DNA from: Bradyrhizobium sp. ORS 278
GTDB lineage: Bacteria; Pseudomonadota; Alphaproteobacteria; Rhizobiales; Xanthobacteraceae
NCBI RefSeq assembly: GCF_000026145.1
Contig: NC_009445.1
Span: 7,067,001 to 7,131,000, forward strand
Length of the DNA stretch: 64,000 nt
Reading direction: 5' to 3'
The notes under the pieces were generated by a model. That model was not told the origin of the DNA and made no database searches. It saw nothing but the letters and a program-made list of their open reading frames with translations. Position 1 is the first letter of the stretch, and the number at the start of each line of letters is the position of its first letter. Position numbers and translations under genes: made by a program. Below are positions 1-8,609 of the stretch, in pieces.

Positions 1-864
1 GAACCGCACCGCCTCCTCGAACGCATTGCGCGCCAGCGACGGATCGGCGCGCAGCCGCGCCCATTGGTCCGGGAAGCGCGCCAGGCAATACACCGCAGCG
101 CCGATGCCATAGACCGTGGTGTCGAGGCCGGCGGACAGCAGCGAGCGCACCAGCAATGGCGCCTCGGCCGGCGTGATCTCGCCGCTATCGCTGAAGGCGT
201 GAATGCAGGCGCCGAAGCCGCCGGGCGCGAGATTGTCGCGCTGGCATTGCTCCGTGACATAGGCCTGGTGCGGCGCCGAGCGCTCGATCGCCTGCTGTCG
301 CAATTCGTTCGGCGGCCCGAAGGCGTTGAACACGAGGCTCGCATAGGAGATGAGATGGTCGCGGCCTTCGGCCTTGAGGCCGAGCGCATCGGGGAACACC
401 GACAGCGGATAGGCCTCGGCGAGATCGGGGATGGCATCGAACGAGCCACGCGCCACGAGGTCATCGATCTTGGCCTCGGCCGCGGCCATGAAGCCGTCCC
501 GCAGCCGCTTCATCACCGCCGGCGAGAGCACCTTGCTCAGCACCGCGCGGGTGCGCGTATGCGCCGGCGGATCGGCCTCGAGGATCAGGCTCGGCGGCCG
601 CCACGGCTTCTCCTTGGCGAAGTCGCTGAGACCCACGCCGCGGCTGGAGCAGAATGTCTGCGGATCGTTGAACACGGTATAGACCTCGGCATAGCGCGCG
701 ACGCCGTAGACGTTCCACTGGTCGAGATAGACGACGGGGCCCGCCTCGCGCATCTGCTCGTGCGCCGGATAGGGATCGTCGAAGAAGCCGTAGGAGAACG
801 GATCGATGGCGAGGCGCGGGATGGCGGACGCGACAGCGGCGGAGGAAAGAGCTGTTGGGTTCAT
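1..864 (-). CDS. cytochrome P450, 3' end outside the window
   Basis: This is the N-terminal 288 codons of a heme-thiolate monooxygenase of the soluble bacterial type; the frame is open to the window edge, so the C-terminal part with the heme-ligand Cys loop is missing. The I-helix oxygen-activation motif is visible as SAGLDTT, and the last residues (FEEAVRF) are the start of the K-helix ExxR motif, exactly where they should be. There is no signal peptide or membrane anchor. The ATG at 864 begins MNPTALSS. It is divergent from a MarR regulator across about 77 bases, which suggests that MarR protein controls it. The substrate cannot be read from the sequence. Confidence 0.93.
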   Translation of the reverse strand, partial: MNPTALSSAAVASAIPRLAIDPFSYGFFDDPYPAHEQMREAGPVVYLDQWNVYGVARYAEVYTVFNDPQTFCSSRGVGLSDFAKEKPWRPPSLILEADPPAHTRTRAVLSKVLSPAVMKRLRDGFMAAAEAKIDDLVARGSFDAIPDLAEAYPLSVFPDALGLKAEGRDHLISYASLVFNAFGPPNELRQQAIERSAPHQAYVTEQCQRDNLAPGGFGACIHAFSDSGEITPAEAPLLVRSLLSAGLDTTVYGIGAAVYCLARFPDQWARLRADPSLARNAFEEAVRF

Positions 865-941
865 GCTGACCTCTCGAAGTTTGGCCTTGTCATGCGGCTT
901 TTCGTATCCGTATGAGTGGCGATGCATGGACGCTGGGGATC

Positions 942-1460
942 ATGAGCGAGACAAAGGGAACGCCGCGCAAGACGCTGCCGCGCGAGCCTGAGGGACAAGG
1001 TCGGGGCCACGGCCTCACGCTCGACCTCGACCGCTACGTGCCGGCCTTCATCACCTTCATCGCCAACAAGCTGTCGAACAGCGCCACCGCGTTCTATCAG
1101 CGCAATTTCGGCGTCAACGTCACGGAATGGCGGATCATGTCGCTGCTGGCGATCGAGCCGGGCATTCCGGCCTCGCGCATCTGCAGCGTGATCGGCTTCG
1201 ACAAGGGGCCCGTCAGCCGCACTCTGGCGCTGATGAAGAACCGCGGCCTGATCGCGATACGCAACGATCCGCAGGACGGCCGCAGCCATTCGATCTCGCT
1301 GACCGCAAAGGGACGGGCGACCCACGACAGGGTGATCATCGCCGCGCTCGAGCGCGAGCGGCGGCTGCTGGCCTGCCTCGACGAGAGTGAGCGCGAAGTC
1401 CTCATCACGCTGCTGCGCCGCCTCCACGACAATCTCGACGCCGTCACCGGCGCGGGCTGA
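942..1460 (+). CDS. MarR family transcriptional regulator
   Basis: Winged-helix repressor of the MarR type, about 172 residues from this start. The DNA-binding core reads VNVTEWRIMSLLAIEPG, then ICSVIGFDKGPVSRTLALMK (recognition helix), then the wing NDPQDGRSHSISLTAKG. C-terminal helices form the dimer interface in this family. An in-frame ATG at 912 would add ten residues, but the one at 942 is preceded by GGGG a few bases upstream and 912 has no visible ribosome binding site. It is divergent from the P450 gene, so control of that monooxygenase by a small phenolic-type ligand is a reasonable inference. Confidence 0.88.
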   Translation: MSETKGTPRKTLPREPEGQGRGHGLTLDLDRYVPAFITFIANKLSNSATAFYQRNFGVNVTEWRIMSLLAIEPGIPASRICSVIGFDKGPVSRTLALMKNRGLIAIRNDPQDGRSHSISLTAKGRATHDRVIIAALERERRLLACLDESEREVLITLLRRLHDNLDAVTGAG

Positions 1461-1807
1461 TCGGCACGCGCACGATCGAACGCGCGACTGACCCTTCCGG
1501 TCAGCGCATCCCACCGCGCGCGCGCAAGCGGCCGCGCCTGCTGCGAGCAGGCCGCACATGGCATTTCCGTCCCTTGTTCGAACGCGCCGGATCCTGCGCG
1601 CGTCACTTGTTTACGGGACCATCGTTCCACGGATTAGTTGCTTTGGCAACGATAAATTTTGCGCGGCGCGACCTGCCGCAGCGCGAGAGAGGCGCCTCGC
1701 CTCATAAGTCGCATTTTAATCATCGGCGAAGCGGCGCAGCAATTTCGCCCTGTTATGCAAGGTCATATCGGCGCGCCGCAGTCGTGGCGCGCTTGCGGGA
1801 GGGGCGC
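1461..1807. other. intergenic region without a gene
   Basis: About 350 bases with no supported gene. A perfect inverted repeat GTTGC-TTTG-GCAAC lies at 1637-1650 in an AT-richer stretch. It is FNR/CRP-like in layout but does not match the TTGAT-N4-ATCAA consensus. It could be an operator for the DUF805 gene that follows. Confidence 0.4.
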
Positions 1808-2350
1808 ATGTTGGGGTTCATCTTCGGGTTCAATGCGCGCCTCGGCCGGCTGCAGTTCTTCCTGGCTTCGCTGGCCCTCGGCGTCATCACGGTGATCCTG
1901 GCGGTCGCAGTAGCCTTTGCCGTGGCCGCCATGGCGCCGCAGAAATCGGTGCTGGCCATCAGCGTGCCGATCCTTGCGGTGATCGGCATTTCCCTGCTGG
2001 CGAACCTGATGCTGCAGGCGATGCGCTTTCGCGACATCGGCTGGGACCCCGTCTGCGTCATTCCGGCCTGGATCGCGGTGATGGCGCTGGACTACGTCAT
2101 TGCCAGCCGTTTTCCCGAATACGCCGCGACGGCAGAGCATTCGGGCACGTGGGTTGGCGCGCTGATCAATCTCGCCATGTGCATCGCGCTGCTGTTCTTT
2201 CCCAGCAGCGCTGGCGACACCCCGTCATATGGCCCGGCCGTGAGCCACGTGCCGCCGCCGGCGTCCCGCAGCAGCCGCAGCGCCGGCTCCGCGACCGAGG
2301 CCCGGCTGGCGCGCATCACGGGCGGCGACAGCCAGCGGCGTGGGTGGTGA
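1808..2350 (+). CDS. DUF805 family inner-membrane protein
   Basis: About 180 residues with the DUF805 pattern: an amphipathic start with a GRLQFF element (residues 11-16), then several hydrophobic helices (about 18-42, 50-70, 80-97, 115-132) and the conserved RDIGW after helix two. The tail after residue 135 is polar and Arg/Ser rich. The function of DUF805 proteins is not established. The open frame extends upstream to 1574, but the residues before this ATG are polar and unlike the family, so the start at 1808 (MLGFIFGFNARLG) is preferred. Confidence 0.8.
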   Translation: MLGFIFGFNARLGRLQFFLASLALGVITVILAVAVAFAVAAMAPQKSVLAISVPILAVIGISLLANLMLQAMRFRDIGWDPVCVIPAWIAVMALDYVIASRFPEYAATAEHSGTWVGALINLAMCIALLFFPSSAGDTPSYGPAVSHVPPPASRSSRSAGSATEARLARITGGDSQRRGW

Positions 2351-2465
2351 TCGCGCCGGCGGGACGATAGACGTCCGCTATCACTGCATAGCCAAGGCGG
2401 CCTTGAAGCAACCAAGGCCGCGCGTGTTGATTTGAGGCTGGGGCACGTCAGCGAAAGCCAGCGTC

Positions 2466-3740
2466 ATGACCGAACAGGCCGGCAACCTTCACCACGTTGT
2501 CATCGTCGGCGCCGGCTTCGGCGGCCTGGAAGCCACCTATCGGCTCGCCGGTGCGCCCGTCCGCATCACGCTGATCGACCGCCGCAACCATCATCTGTTC
2601 CAGCCGCTGCTGTATCAGGTCGCCACCGCCTCGCTGGCGACCTCGGAGATCGCCTGGCCGATCCGCTCGCTGATGCGCGACCGGCCGGAGGTCACGACCC
2701 TGTTCGCCAACGTCAAGGGCGTCGACAAGGCAGGGCGACGCGTGCTGCTCGACGATGGCGCCGACGTCAGCTACGACACGCTGGTGCTCGCCACCGGCGC
2801 GCGGCATGCCTATTTCGGCCATGATGAATGGGAGCCGTTCGCGCCTGGCTTGAAGACGCTGGAGGATGCGACGACGCTGCGGCGCCGCATCCTGGTGGCG
2901 TTCGAGCGCGCCGAACGCGAGATCGACCCGGCCAGGCGCGCGGCCTGGATGACCTTCGTGATCATCGGCGCCGGCCCGACCGGGGTCGAACTGGCAGGAA
3001 CCATCGCCGAGATGGCACGCGCGACGCTGCCGCCCGATTTCCGCAGCATCGATACGCACGAGGCGCGCGTGGTGCTGATCGAAGCCGGACCGCGCGTGCT
3101 CGGCGGCTTTCCCGAAGACCTTTCGGCCTACACGCAGAAGTCCCTCGAGAGCATCGGCGTGGAGGTCGTGCTCGGCCAGCCCGTGACCGAGTGCACCGCC
3201 GACAACGTCGTCTATGGCGGCCGCTCGGTGGCGACGCGAACGGTCATATGGGCCGCCGGTGTCCGCGCCTCGCGGGCGGCGGAATGGCTTGGCGCTCCGG
3301 CGGACCGGGCCGGACGGCTGCAGGTCGCGCCCGACCTGACCGTGCCCGGCCACCCGGAGATCTTCGCTATCGGCGACACCGTGACGGTGCCGGCCTGGGA
3401 CGGCAAACCGGTCCCCGGTATCGCGCCGGCGGCGAAGCAGGAGGGCCGCTATGTCGCCCAGGCCATCAAGGCGCGCCTCGCCGGGCAGGCGCTGCCGCCG
3501 TTCCGCTATCATCACGTCGGCAGCCTTGCCCAGATCGGCAAGCGGCTCGCGGTGATCGATTTCGGCTGGATCAAGCTGCGCGGCGCCCTGGCATGGTGGA
3601 TCTGGGGCCTAGCCCACATCTACTTCCTGATCGGGCTGCGCAACCGGCTCAGTGTCGCCCTGAGCTGGCTGTGGATTCATGCGCGAGACCAGCGCGCGGC
3701 GCGCCTGATCACCCAGGGCAGCAGCAAGGTGATGGACTGA
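2466..3740 (+). CDS. ndh: type II NADH dehydrogenase (NAD(P)/FAD-dependent)
   Basis: Single-subunit, non-proton-pumping NADH:quinone oxidoreductase of 424 residues. The FAD-binding Rossmann motif is VVIVGAGFGGLEA near the N-terminus and the NADH-binding one is VIIGAGPTGVELAG at about 160-173. The second FAD contact is the IFAIGDT motif near residue 300. The family-typical HHLFQPLLYQVATA segment (residues 38-51) is present. A C-terminal amphipathic or hydrophobic stretch (WIWGLAHIYFLIGLRNRLSV) would hold it on the inner face of the membrane. The gene stands alone. Its role is probably NADH reoxidation feeding quinol to oxidases such as the bd oxidase at 28239. Confidence 0.92.
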   Translation: MTEQAGNLHHVVIVGAGFGGLEATYRLAGAPVRITLIDRRNHHLFQPLLYQVATASLATSEIAWPIRSLMRDRPEVTTLFANVKGVDKAGRRVLLDDGADVSYDTLVLATGARHAYFGHDEWEPFAPGLKTLEDATTLRRRILVAFERAEREIDPARRAAWMTFVIIGAGPTGVELAGTIAEMARATLPPDFRSIDTHEARVVLIEAGPRVLGGFPEDLSAYTQKSLESIGVEVVLGQPVTECTADNVVYGGRSVATRTVIWAAGVRASRAAEWLGAPADRAGRLQVAPDLTVPGHPEIFAIGDTVTVPAWDGKPVPGIAPAAKQEGRYVAQAIKARLAGQALPPFRYHHVGSLAQIGKRLAVIDFGWIKLRGALAWWIWGLAHIYFLIGLRNRLSVALSWLWIHARDQRAARLITQGSSKVMD

Positions 3741-3860
3741 CGTCTGATTAAAGAATGAGCAATTCGCCTGCTTTGCAGGATCGTTTCGCCCCGCGGTCGC
3801 CGCATGAACCGAACAAACCACTGACACAGAACCTATTTTGGAGATTGCCCACGCGCCGGC

Positions 3861-3872
3861 AATGTACACAAT
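3861..3872. promoter_or_regulatory. candidate GntR/FCD operator abutting the sigma-54 promoter
   Basis: AATGTACACAAT agrees at 10 of 12 positions with ATTGTATACAAT, a palindrome typical of FCD-subfamily GntR operators. It touches the -24 element of the atzF promoter, where a bound repressor would block sigma-54 polymerase. A similar site (ATTGCATACAAA, also 10 of 12) lies upstream of the divergent transporter operon at 16065. The likely binder is the GntR protein encoded at 7482-8213. This is inference from motif resemblance only. Confidence 0.35.
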
Positions 3873-3887
3873 GGCACGGCGCTTGCT
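3872..3887 (+). promoter_or_regulatory. sigma-54 (RpoN) promoter of atzF
   Basis: TGGCACGGCGCTTGCT matches the sigma-54 consensus TGGCACG-N4-TTGC at every defined base, with the invariant GG and GC ten bases apart. Transcription would start near 3898, leaving a leader of about 70 bases before the GTG at 3970. A short dyad CCTGC-TTT-GCAGG at 3767-3779, about 100 bases upstream, is in the right range for an enhancer site but is not an NtrC consensus. Confidence 0.85.
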
Positions 3888-3969
3888 AACCTCGACGTCA
3901 GACCGGCGACGCGGAGCGTAACGATATGGCAAGCGAGACTTCGGGCTCACGACAGACGTGGAGCGCCGC

Positions 3970-5760
3970 GTGAGCGAAACCGTCGCTGAAATCCTCGCCG
4001 CCCATCGCGCCGGCCTGATCACACCCCGAGACACAATCGCCCGCTGCTACGAGCGGATTCGCGCCCATGGCGATCCCGCGATCTTCATCAATCTGCGTGA
4101 CGAGGCCGAGGCGCTGGCCGAGGCGGACAGCCTGCTCGGGAAAGATCCCGCCGCGCTGCCGCTCTACGGCGTGCCGGTTGCGGTCAAGGACAACATCGAC
4201 GTTGCCGGCCTGCCGACCACCGCCGCCTGCCCGGCCTTCGCCTATACGCCCACGCGGGATTCGACCGCGGTGGCGCGGCTGCGGGCGGCCGGCGCGATCA
4301 TCATCGGCAAGACCAATCTCGACCAGTTCGCCACCGGCCTCGTCGGCGCGCGGTCGCCCTATGGCATTCCGAAAAACCCGGTGCGCGGCGATCTGGTGCC
4401 GGGCGGCTCGAGCTCCGGCTCGGCGGTCGCCGTGTCGGCGGGTCTCGTTCCGCTCTCGCTTGGAACGGACACAGCCGGCTCGGGCCGCGTGCCGGCGATG
4501 CTGAACAACATTGTCGGGTTGAAGCCGAGCCTTGGCATGATCTCGACCACCGGACTGGTGCCGGCCTGCCGGACGCTCGACTGCATCTCGGTGTTCTCGC
4601 TGACGGTCGACGATGCGGTCACCGCGCTGTCTGTGATGACGGCGCCCGATCAGCTCGATCCGTTCTCGCGTGACCGGCCGCTGGCCGCGGTGACGACCTT
4701 TCCCAAGGGGGTAAAGCTCGGCGTTCCCCGTCCCGGCCAACTGATCTTCTTCGGCGACAAGGCCGCGGAAGCCGCCTATGGCGCGGCCGCGGCGCGCTTC
4801 GTCAAGCTCGGCGCCGAGCTGGTCGAATTCGATCTCGAGCCGTTCTATGAGACGGCGCGGCTGCTCTATGAAGGTCCGTGGGTCGCCGAGCGCTATCTCG
4901 TGATCCGCGATCTGCTGGCGTCGGATCCCGACGCGATTCACCCGGTGACGCGCGAGATCACCATCGGCGGCGCCCGCGGCAGCGCGGCCGACACCTTCGC
5001 GGCGCTGTATCGGCTGCAGGCGCTGCGCAAGGTCGCCGAGCGCACCTTCGGCGAGATCGATGCGATGCTGCTGCCGACCGCGCCGACCGCCTACACGACC
5101 GCGGAGGTGCTCGCCGATCCGATCCTGCTCAACAGCCGGCTCGGCACCTACACCAACTTCGTCAACCTGCTCGATCTGTGCGGCCTCGCAGTGCCGGCCG
5201 CGATGCGTGGCGACGGCATTCCGTTCGGCGTCACGCTGCTGGCGCCCGCCGGCCGCGATGCCGCGCTCGCCAGCCTGGGCCGCGCCTTCCATGCGGACAC
5301 CGCGCTGCCAGTCGGCGCCAAGCCGGTGCCGCAGCCGCCGCTCGCGCCGATATCGCCGTCGCTGCATGGCGACGAGATCGCCGTCGTCGTGGTCGGCGCA
5401 CATCTCTCCGGCATGGCGCTGAATCACGAGCTGACCAGCCTCGGCGGCCGTATGCTGGAGGCGGCATCGACCGCGCCGGACTACAAGCTCTACGCGCTGT
5501 CGACGACGCCGCCCAAGCCCGGCATGCTCAGGATCGAGGATGGCAAGGGGACCGCGATGGTCGTCGAACTATGGGCCCTGTCGGCGGCGAGCTTCGGCAA
5601 GTTCGTCAACCTCATCCCGCCGCCGCTGTCGATCGGGACGATCAGGCTGGCCGATGGCCGCAGCGCCAAGGGCTTTCTGGTCGAGCCCGCCGCACTCGAC
5701 GGCGCACGCGACATTTCGGAATTCGGCGGCTGGCGCGCCTACATGGCGCAGAAGGGCTGA
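3970..5760 (+). CDS. atzF: allophanate hydrolase
   Basis: Cytoplasmic amidase-signature enzyme of about 596 residues that splits allophanate to ammonia and CO2. The catalytic triad is readable from this start: Lys73 (AVKDNID), cis-Ser147 in GGSSSGS and nucleophile Ser171 in GTDTAGS, with the family's 24-residue Ser-Ser spacing. The amidase domain covers about residues 1-440. The remainder (about 465-596) matches the allophanate-hydrolase C-terminal domain (HLSGMALNHEL onward). GTG at 3970 is chosen because GGAG lies six bases before it; GTG at 3958 is possible. No urea carboxylase gene is near, so the supply of allophanate is more likely the AtzE/AtzH route encoded beyond the IS element. Transcription is predicted from a sigma-54 promoter. 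Confidence 0.92.
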   Translation: MSETVAEILAAHRAGLITPRDTIARCYERIRAHGDPAIFINLRDEAEALAEADSLLGKDPAALPLYGVPVAVKDNIDVAGLPTTAACPAFAYTPTRDSTAVARLRAAGAIIIGKTNLDQFATGLVGARSPYGIPKNPVRGDLVPGGSSSGSAVAVSAGLVPLSLGTDTAGSGRVPAMLNNIVGLKPSLGMISTTGLVPACRTLDCISVFSLTVDDAVTALSVMTAPDQLDPFSRDRPLAAVTTFPKGVKLGVPRPGQLIFFGDKAAEAAYGAAAARFVKLGAELVEFDLEPFYETARLLYEGPWVAERYLVIRDLLASDPDAIHPVTREITIGGARGSAADTFAALYRLQALRKVAERTFGEIDAMLLPTAPTAYTTAEVLADPILLNSRLGTYTNFVNLLDLCGLAVPAAMRGDGIPFGVTLLAPAGRDAALASLGRAFHADTALPVGAKPVPQPPLAPISPSLHGDEIAVVVVGAHLSGMALNHELTSLGGRMLEAASTAPDYKLYALSTTPPKPGMLRIEDGKGTAMVVELWALSAASFGKFVNLIPPPLSIGTIRLADGRSAKGFLVEPAALDGARDISEFGGWRAYMAQKG

Positions 5761-5903
5761 GAACAGCGAAGCCGTAGAGCTTGTGAGCCAATTTGAGTTC
5801 AGGGCTGAGTTTGCGACGAGGGGGCTGTCGCCGCGGGATAGCCGTTGTGGGCGGCTCTGTGCGGCGGATTGTCCCGGAGGATCCCTCGGATGCCGCTCCC
5901 GGC

Positions 5904-7290
5904 GACTATGATGCTGCTTTTTGACAGGCGATGAGGTGCAATCCTTGCAGAAGGTTGTTGGTGAACGCGTACCAGCTCACGACGGCGCGAACCTTGTCGA
6001 TGCCGCGTACCGTCACTTGCCGGAGGTCCCAGTTGCGCCAGCGGGCGTGGATGCATTCGCACAGCGAGCGGAGCTGATACTGAGCCTTGCCGGCTTCGCT
6101 CGCCATGCGCGCTCGCCAGGCCGCCACACCAGGGCCATCGGTATCTCGGGGCAGATAAGGATCAACACCGCTTTTTTGCGAGCGCGGCGGACAGTAGATC
6201 TCGATGTTCTGGCCATGCGCCCATTCGATGTCGTCGCCACGGCAGTATCCGCCATCGACGAGGTAGCGCCTGGGCAGGCGTTGCAGCTTGTCGCGCAGCC
6301 GCTCCAGCATCGGTCGCATCAGGCCGCCGTCTGATCCGTTGTTGTCGATGTCGATTGCGACCACGATCATCGCAGCTGCAGCGCTGACGACCTGCACGTT
6401 GTAGGCGGGACGGAAGCCGGCATCGGCCATCTTCATCCGCCGCGCCTGCGGATCGGTGGTGGAGGCCCGAGGCTCCTTCGGCTTCTTGCCGTTACCGCCT
6501 TTTTCCTCGAGCTTCTGGCGCTTGCGCTTGATCTCCTCCAGCGCCGCCTGCGCCGCTTCGACCTTCTGTTTATGCTCGCGTGCGGCGCGCTCACGCGCCG
6601 CGCGGATGCGCCGGTTGCTGGCTTCTGGATCTGCATCGACTTCCCGCTTGAGCTCTTCCACCACCTCCGTTGCTTCCGCCAGCTTCTGCTGCAGCCTCGC
6701 TTCGCGCCGGAACGAGCTGGCCCCCGCATTGGCGCGGATCCGCACCCCGTCCTGTGCCAGCGTATCGAGATCGACCAGCCCGGCCTCGCTCAACGCCGCC
6801 AGATGTTCGCTCATCAGGCGGTCGAGCACATCGGCACAGCCGACGCGGAAGTCCGATAGCGTGTGATAGTTCAGCGATACCCCGCCACACAGCCAGCGAT
6901 AGGCATCATGGCTCTCGCACAGGCGATCCAGCGCCCGAGCACTGCCGACGCCGTCGCTGGTGGCATAGAGCCAGAGCGCCAGCAAAAGGCGTGGCGACGG
7001 TGCCGGATGACCAGGCCTGTTCTCCCGCGCCTTCACTCGGTCTTCCAACTCGCTCAGGTCGAGCGTCTCGACATAGGTCCAGATCATCCGCGCCGGATGA
7101 TCCTGCCCGATCAGGCTGTCGATATCGACCGCGCGCAGCTCGACCTGGTTGCGCTCCGGAACCCGCAGACGAGGCGCACCCTTCGGAAGCTCCCGCGCTT
7201 TGGGACCCGACTGCTCCGGCAATCCATCGAAAAGCTCGTCCTTAGCCATCATGACCTCCAGCAAACCGCTCCGCTCAGAGAATCATAGTC
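5904..7290 (-). mobile_element. IS1182 family insertion sequence
   Basis: About 1.39 kb element with one transposase gene. The proposed ends are the inverted matches GACTATGAT at 5904-5912 and its complement at 7282-7290, which continue imperfectly inward (11 of 13). The left match overlaps the transposase stop codon. No clear target-site duplication is visible next to these ends, so the exact boundaries are uncertain. The element sits between atzF and the GntR gene, two genes whose 3' ends would otherwise face each other. Confidence 0.65.
5906..7264 (-). CDS. IS1182 family transposase
   Basis: 452 residues, intact frame. The N-terminal region has the helical DNA-binding part typical of IS1182/IS5-like transposases (DIDSLIGQDHPARMIW, then RLLLALWLYAT). 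A Lys/Glu-rich coiled coil at about residues 190-260 precedes the DDE core: a first Asp in LAQDGVRIRAN, a second Asp in YLVDGGYCRGDD, and a C-terminal helix with CECIHARWRNW in place of the usual YRQR-type Glu region. ATG codons at 7252 and 7249 are alternative starts. No frameshift or internal stop is seen, so the copy may be active. Confidence 0.93.
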   Translation of the reverse strand: MLEVMMAKDELFDGLPEQSGPKARELPKGAPRLRVPERNQVELRAVDIDSLIGQDHPARMIWTYVETLDLSELEDRVKARENRPGHPAPSPRLLLALWLYATSDGVGSARALDRLCESHDAYRWLCGGVSLNYHTLSDFRVGCADVLDRLMSEHLAALSEAGLVDLDTLAQDGVRIRANAGASSFRREARLQQKLAEATEVVEELKREVDADPEASNRRIRAARERAAREHKQKVEAAQAALEEIKRKRQKLEEKGGNGKKPKEPRASTTDPQARRMKMADAGFRPAYNVQVVSAAAAMIVVAIDIDNNGSDGGLMRPMLERLRDKLQRLPRRYLVDGGYCRGDDIEWAHGQNIEIYCPPRSQKSGVDPYLPRDTDGPGVAAWRARMASEAGKAQYQLRSLCECIHARWRNWDLRQVTVRGIDKVRAVVSWYAFTNNLLQGLHLIACQKAAS

Positions 7291-7323
7291 AGCGAGAATA
7301 GGCATCGAAAGATTCACAGCCTC

Positions 7324-7461
7324 GTAGGGTGGCCAAAGCGGCCGCCGCCAGGTGGCAGCGTGCCGACCGTCGGGCAGCGTGCTCATCAGTACGGCGGTGG
7401 GCACGGCGCCACAGACATCCCGTGCACGGAAACTGCACGGCAGCGCCTTTGCCCACCCTAC
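7324..7461. repeat. intergenic inverted-repeat element (GTAGGGTGG type)
   Basis: Terminal arms at 7324-7338 and 7447-7461 are complementary at 14 of 15 positions, enclosing about 108 bases with GTGGGCACG-type internal pieces. A related unit with GTGCCCACC / GGTGGGCACG arms lies at 58487-58572. It lies in the gap between the IS element and the 3' end of the GntR gene and has no coding content. Confidence 0.6.
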
Positions 7462-7481
7462 AGCTCAAACTGCGAGCTATG

Positions 7482-8213
7482 CTACACCGACACCGCGTAG
7501 ATCTCGTACTCGCCGCGGACCAGCTCGATATGGGCTTTCATCGCGCTCGCAGCACCTGCTTTGTCGCCGCGCATGATGGCGACGACGACGCGGTCGTGCT
7601 CGGCATGCGACTTGGCGAGACGGCCGAGGTTGCGGAACTGGGCGCGGCGGAACGGCTGCACCCGGACCCGCGTCGCCAAGGTGATCTCGGCGATATAGGT
7701 GTTATGCGCGCCCGCATAGATCGAATTGTGGAAACGCTCATTGACCTCGTGAAAGCGCTCGGGATTGCCGGCATGGCTGAGGTTGCGCAACTCCTCATGA
7801 ATGGCTTCGAGCCGCTGCCGCTCCACCGGCGTCATGCGCTGCGCGGCAAGCCCCGCGCACAGGCCTTCCAACTCGGCCATGGCCTCGAACATGCCCGTGA
7901 GACGATCGACGGAGGGGCGCGCGACGACGGCGCCGCGATGCGCGCGTGCCTCGATCAAGCCGGAGGCCGCAAGCTGGCGCAGCGCCTCGCGCACCGGCGT
8001 ACGTGACACGTTGAAGCGCTTCGCGATCTCGGTTTCGTCCAGCGGTGCGCCCGGCGCCAGCGCGCCACGCACGATGTCATCGGCGAGTTGCAGGCGCAGC
8101 TCCTCTGCGCGCGTGATCTTCGCCACCGCAGGCGGCGCACGCTCGGGGCGCGGCATCTCGGAAACGCGAGCGATCCGCTGGCGCGTGCGCGGCGGAAGAT
8201 CGTCCAGGCTCAT
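7482..8213 (-). CDS. GntR family regulator, FCD subfamily
   Basis: 243 residues. The winged helix covers about 35-105 (LRLQLADDIVRGALAPG, then the recognition part FNVSRTPVREALRQL). The all-helical FCD effector domain follows, with its metal/ligand pocket residues suggested by the HEVNERFHNSIY segment and the later HAEHDRVV. It is the last gene of the transporter/atzGEH run, three bases after atzH, so it is probably co-transcribed and ligand-responsive for the same substrate. Candidate operators are at 3861 and 16065. Confidence 0.9.
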   Translation of the reverse strand: MSLDDLPPRTRQRIARVSEMPRPERAPPAVAKITRAEELRLQLADDIVRGALAPGAPLDETEIAKRFNVSRTPVREALRQLAASGLIEARAHRGAVVARPSVDRLTGMFEAMAELEGLCAGLAAQRMTPVERQRLEAIHEELRNLSHAGNPERFHEVNERFHNSIYAGAHNTYIAEITLATRVRVQPFRRAQFRNLGRLAKSHAEHDRVVVAIMRGDKAGAASAMKAHIELVRGEYEIYAVSV

Positions 8214-8216
8214 GCC

Positions 8217-8609
8217 TCAGCCGCCTTTTGCTTCGTCGATGATGCTGACATGGGCGGCGACAATTCTCCAGCCCTCCGGAAACCGGATCCATGTCTGCAT
8301 CTGCCGCCCGACCTTGCCCGGCGCGCTGTCGCGATAGAACAGCGTGGAGGCGACGGCGGTGTCGCGGCCATAGGTCGAGATCACGGTGCGAGCCGTGCGC
8401 CGCATCAGTCCGATCGGCGACCGCGCCGAGCGGAACGCCGAGATCTCGCCATAGCCGTAGAGGTTCTCGCCGATGCCGTAGCGCAGCGTTCGCGCGTCGT
8501 TGCGAAACAGCTCGTCGAGCACGGCGACGTCGTTGCTGACCAGGGCCTGTTCATACCGCTGGAACTGGGCGGTGACCTCCGCGACGACGTCAGGCAGATC
8601 GACTTCCAT
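8217..8609 (-). CDS. atzH: AtzH-like protein (DUF3225), decarboxylating ureide amidohydrolase
   Basis: About 130 residues with a SnoaL/NTF2-like fold pattern: FQRYEQALVSNDVAVLDELF, GENLYGYGEI and a terminal GWRIVAAHVSII strand. This matches the AtzH/DUF3225 family, whose Pseudomonas member converts 1,3-dicarboxyurea to allophanate. The start at 8609 (MEVDLPDVV) lies inside the end of atzE, a 20-base overlap implying translational coupling. A longer in-frame reading to 8831 is only shadow of atzE. Assignment rests on family resemblance plus the atzG-atzE context. Confidence 0.82.
   Translation of the reverse strand: MEVDLPDVVAEVTAQFQRYEQALVSNDVAVLDELFRNDARTLRYGIGENLYGYGEISAFRSARSPIGLMRRTARTVISTYGRDTAVASTLFYRDSAPGKVGRQMQTWIRFPEGWRIVAAHVSIIDEAKGG

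Noticed and set aside
1637..1650. FNR/FixK-type operator
   Set aside because: GTTGC-TTTG-GCAAC is a perfect dyad but lacks the TTGAT/ATCAA half-sites, so only a generic operator note is justified.
3898..5427. Minus-strand open frame of 509 codons opposite allophanate hydrolase
   Set aside because: Arg/Gly/His-rich shadow of a gene with intact Lys-Ser-Ser triad on the other strand.
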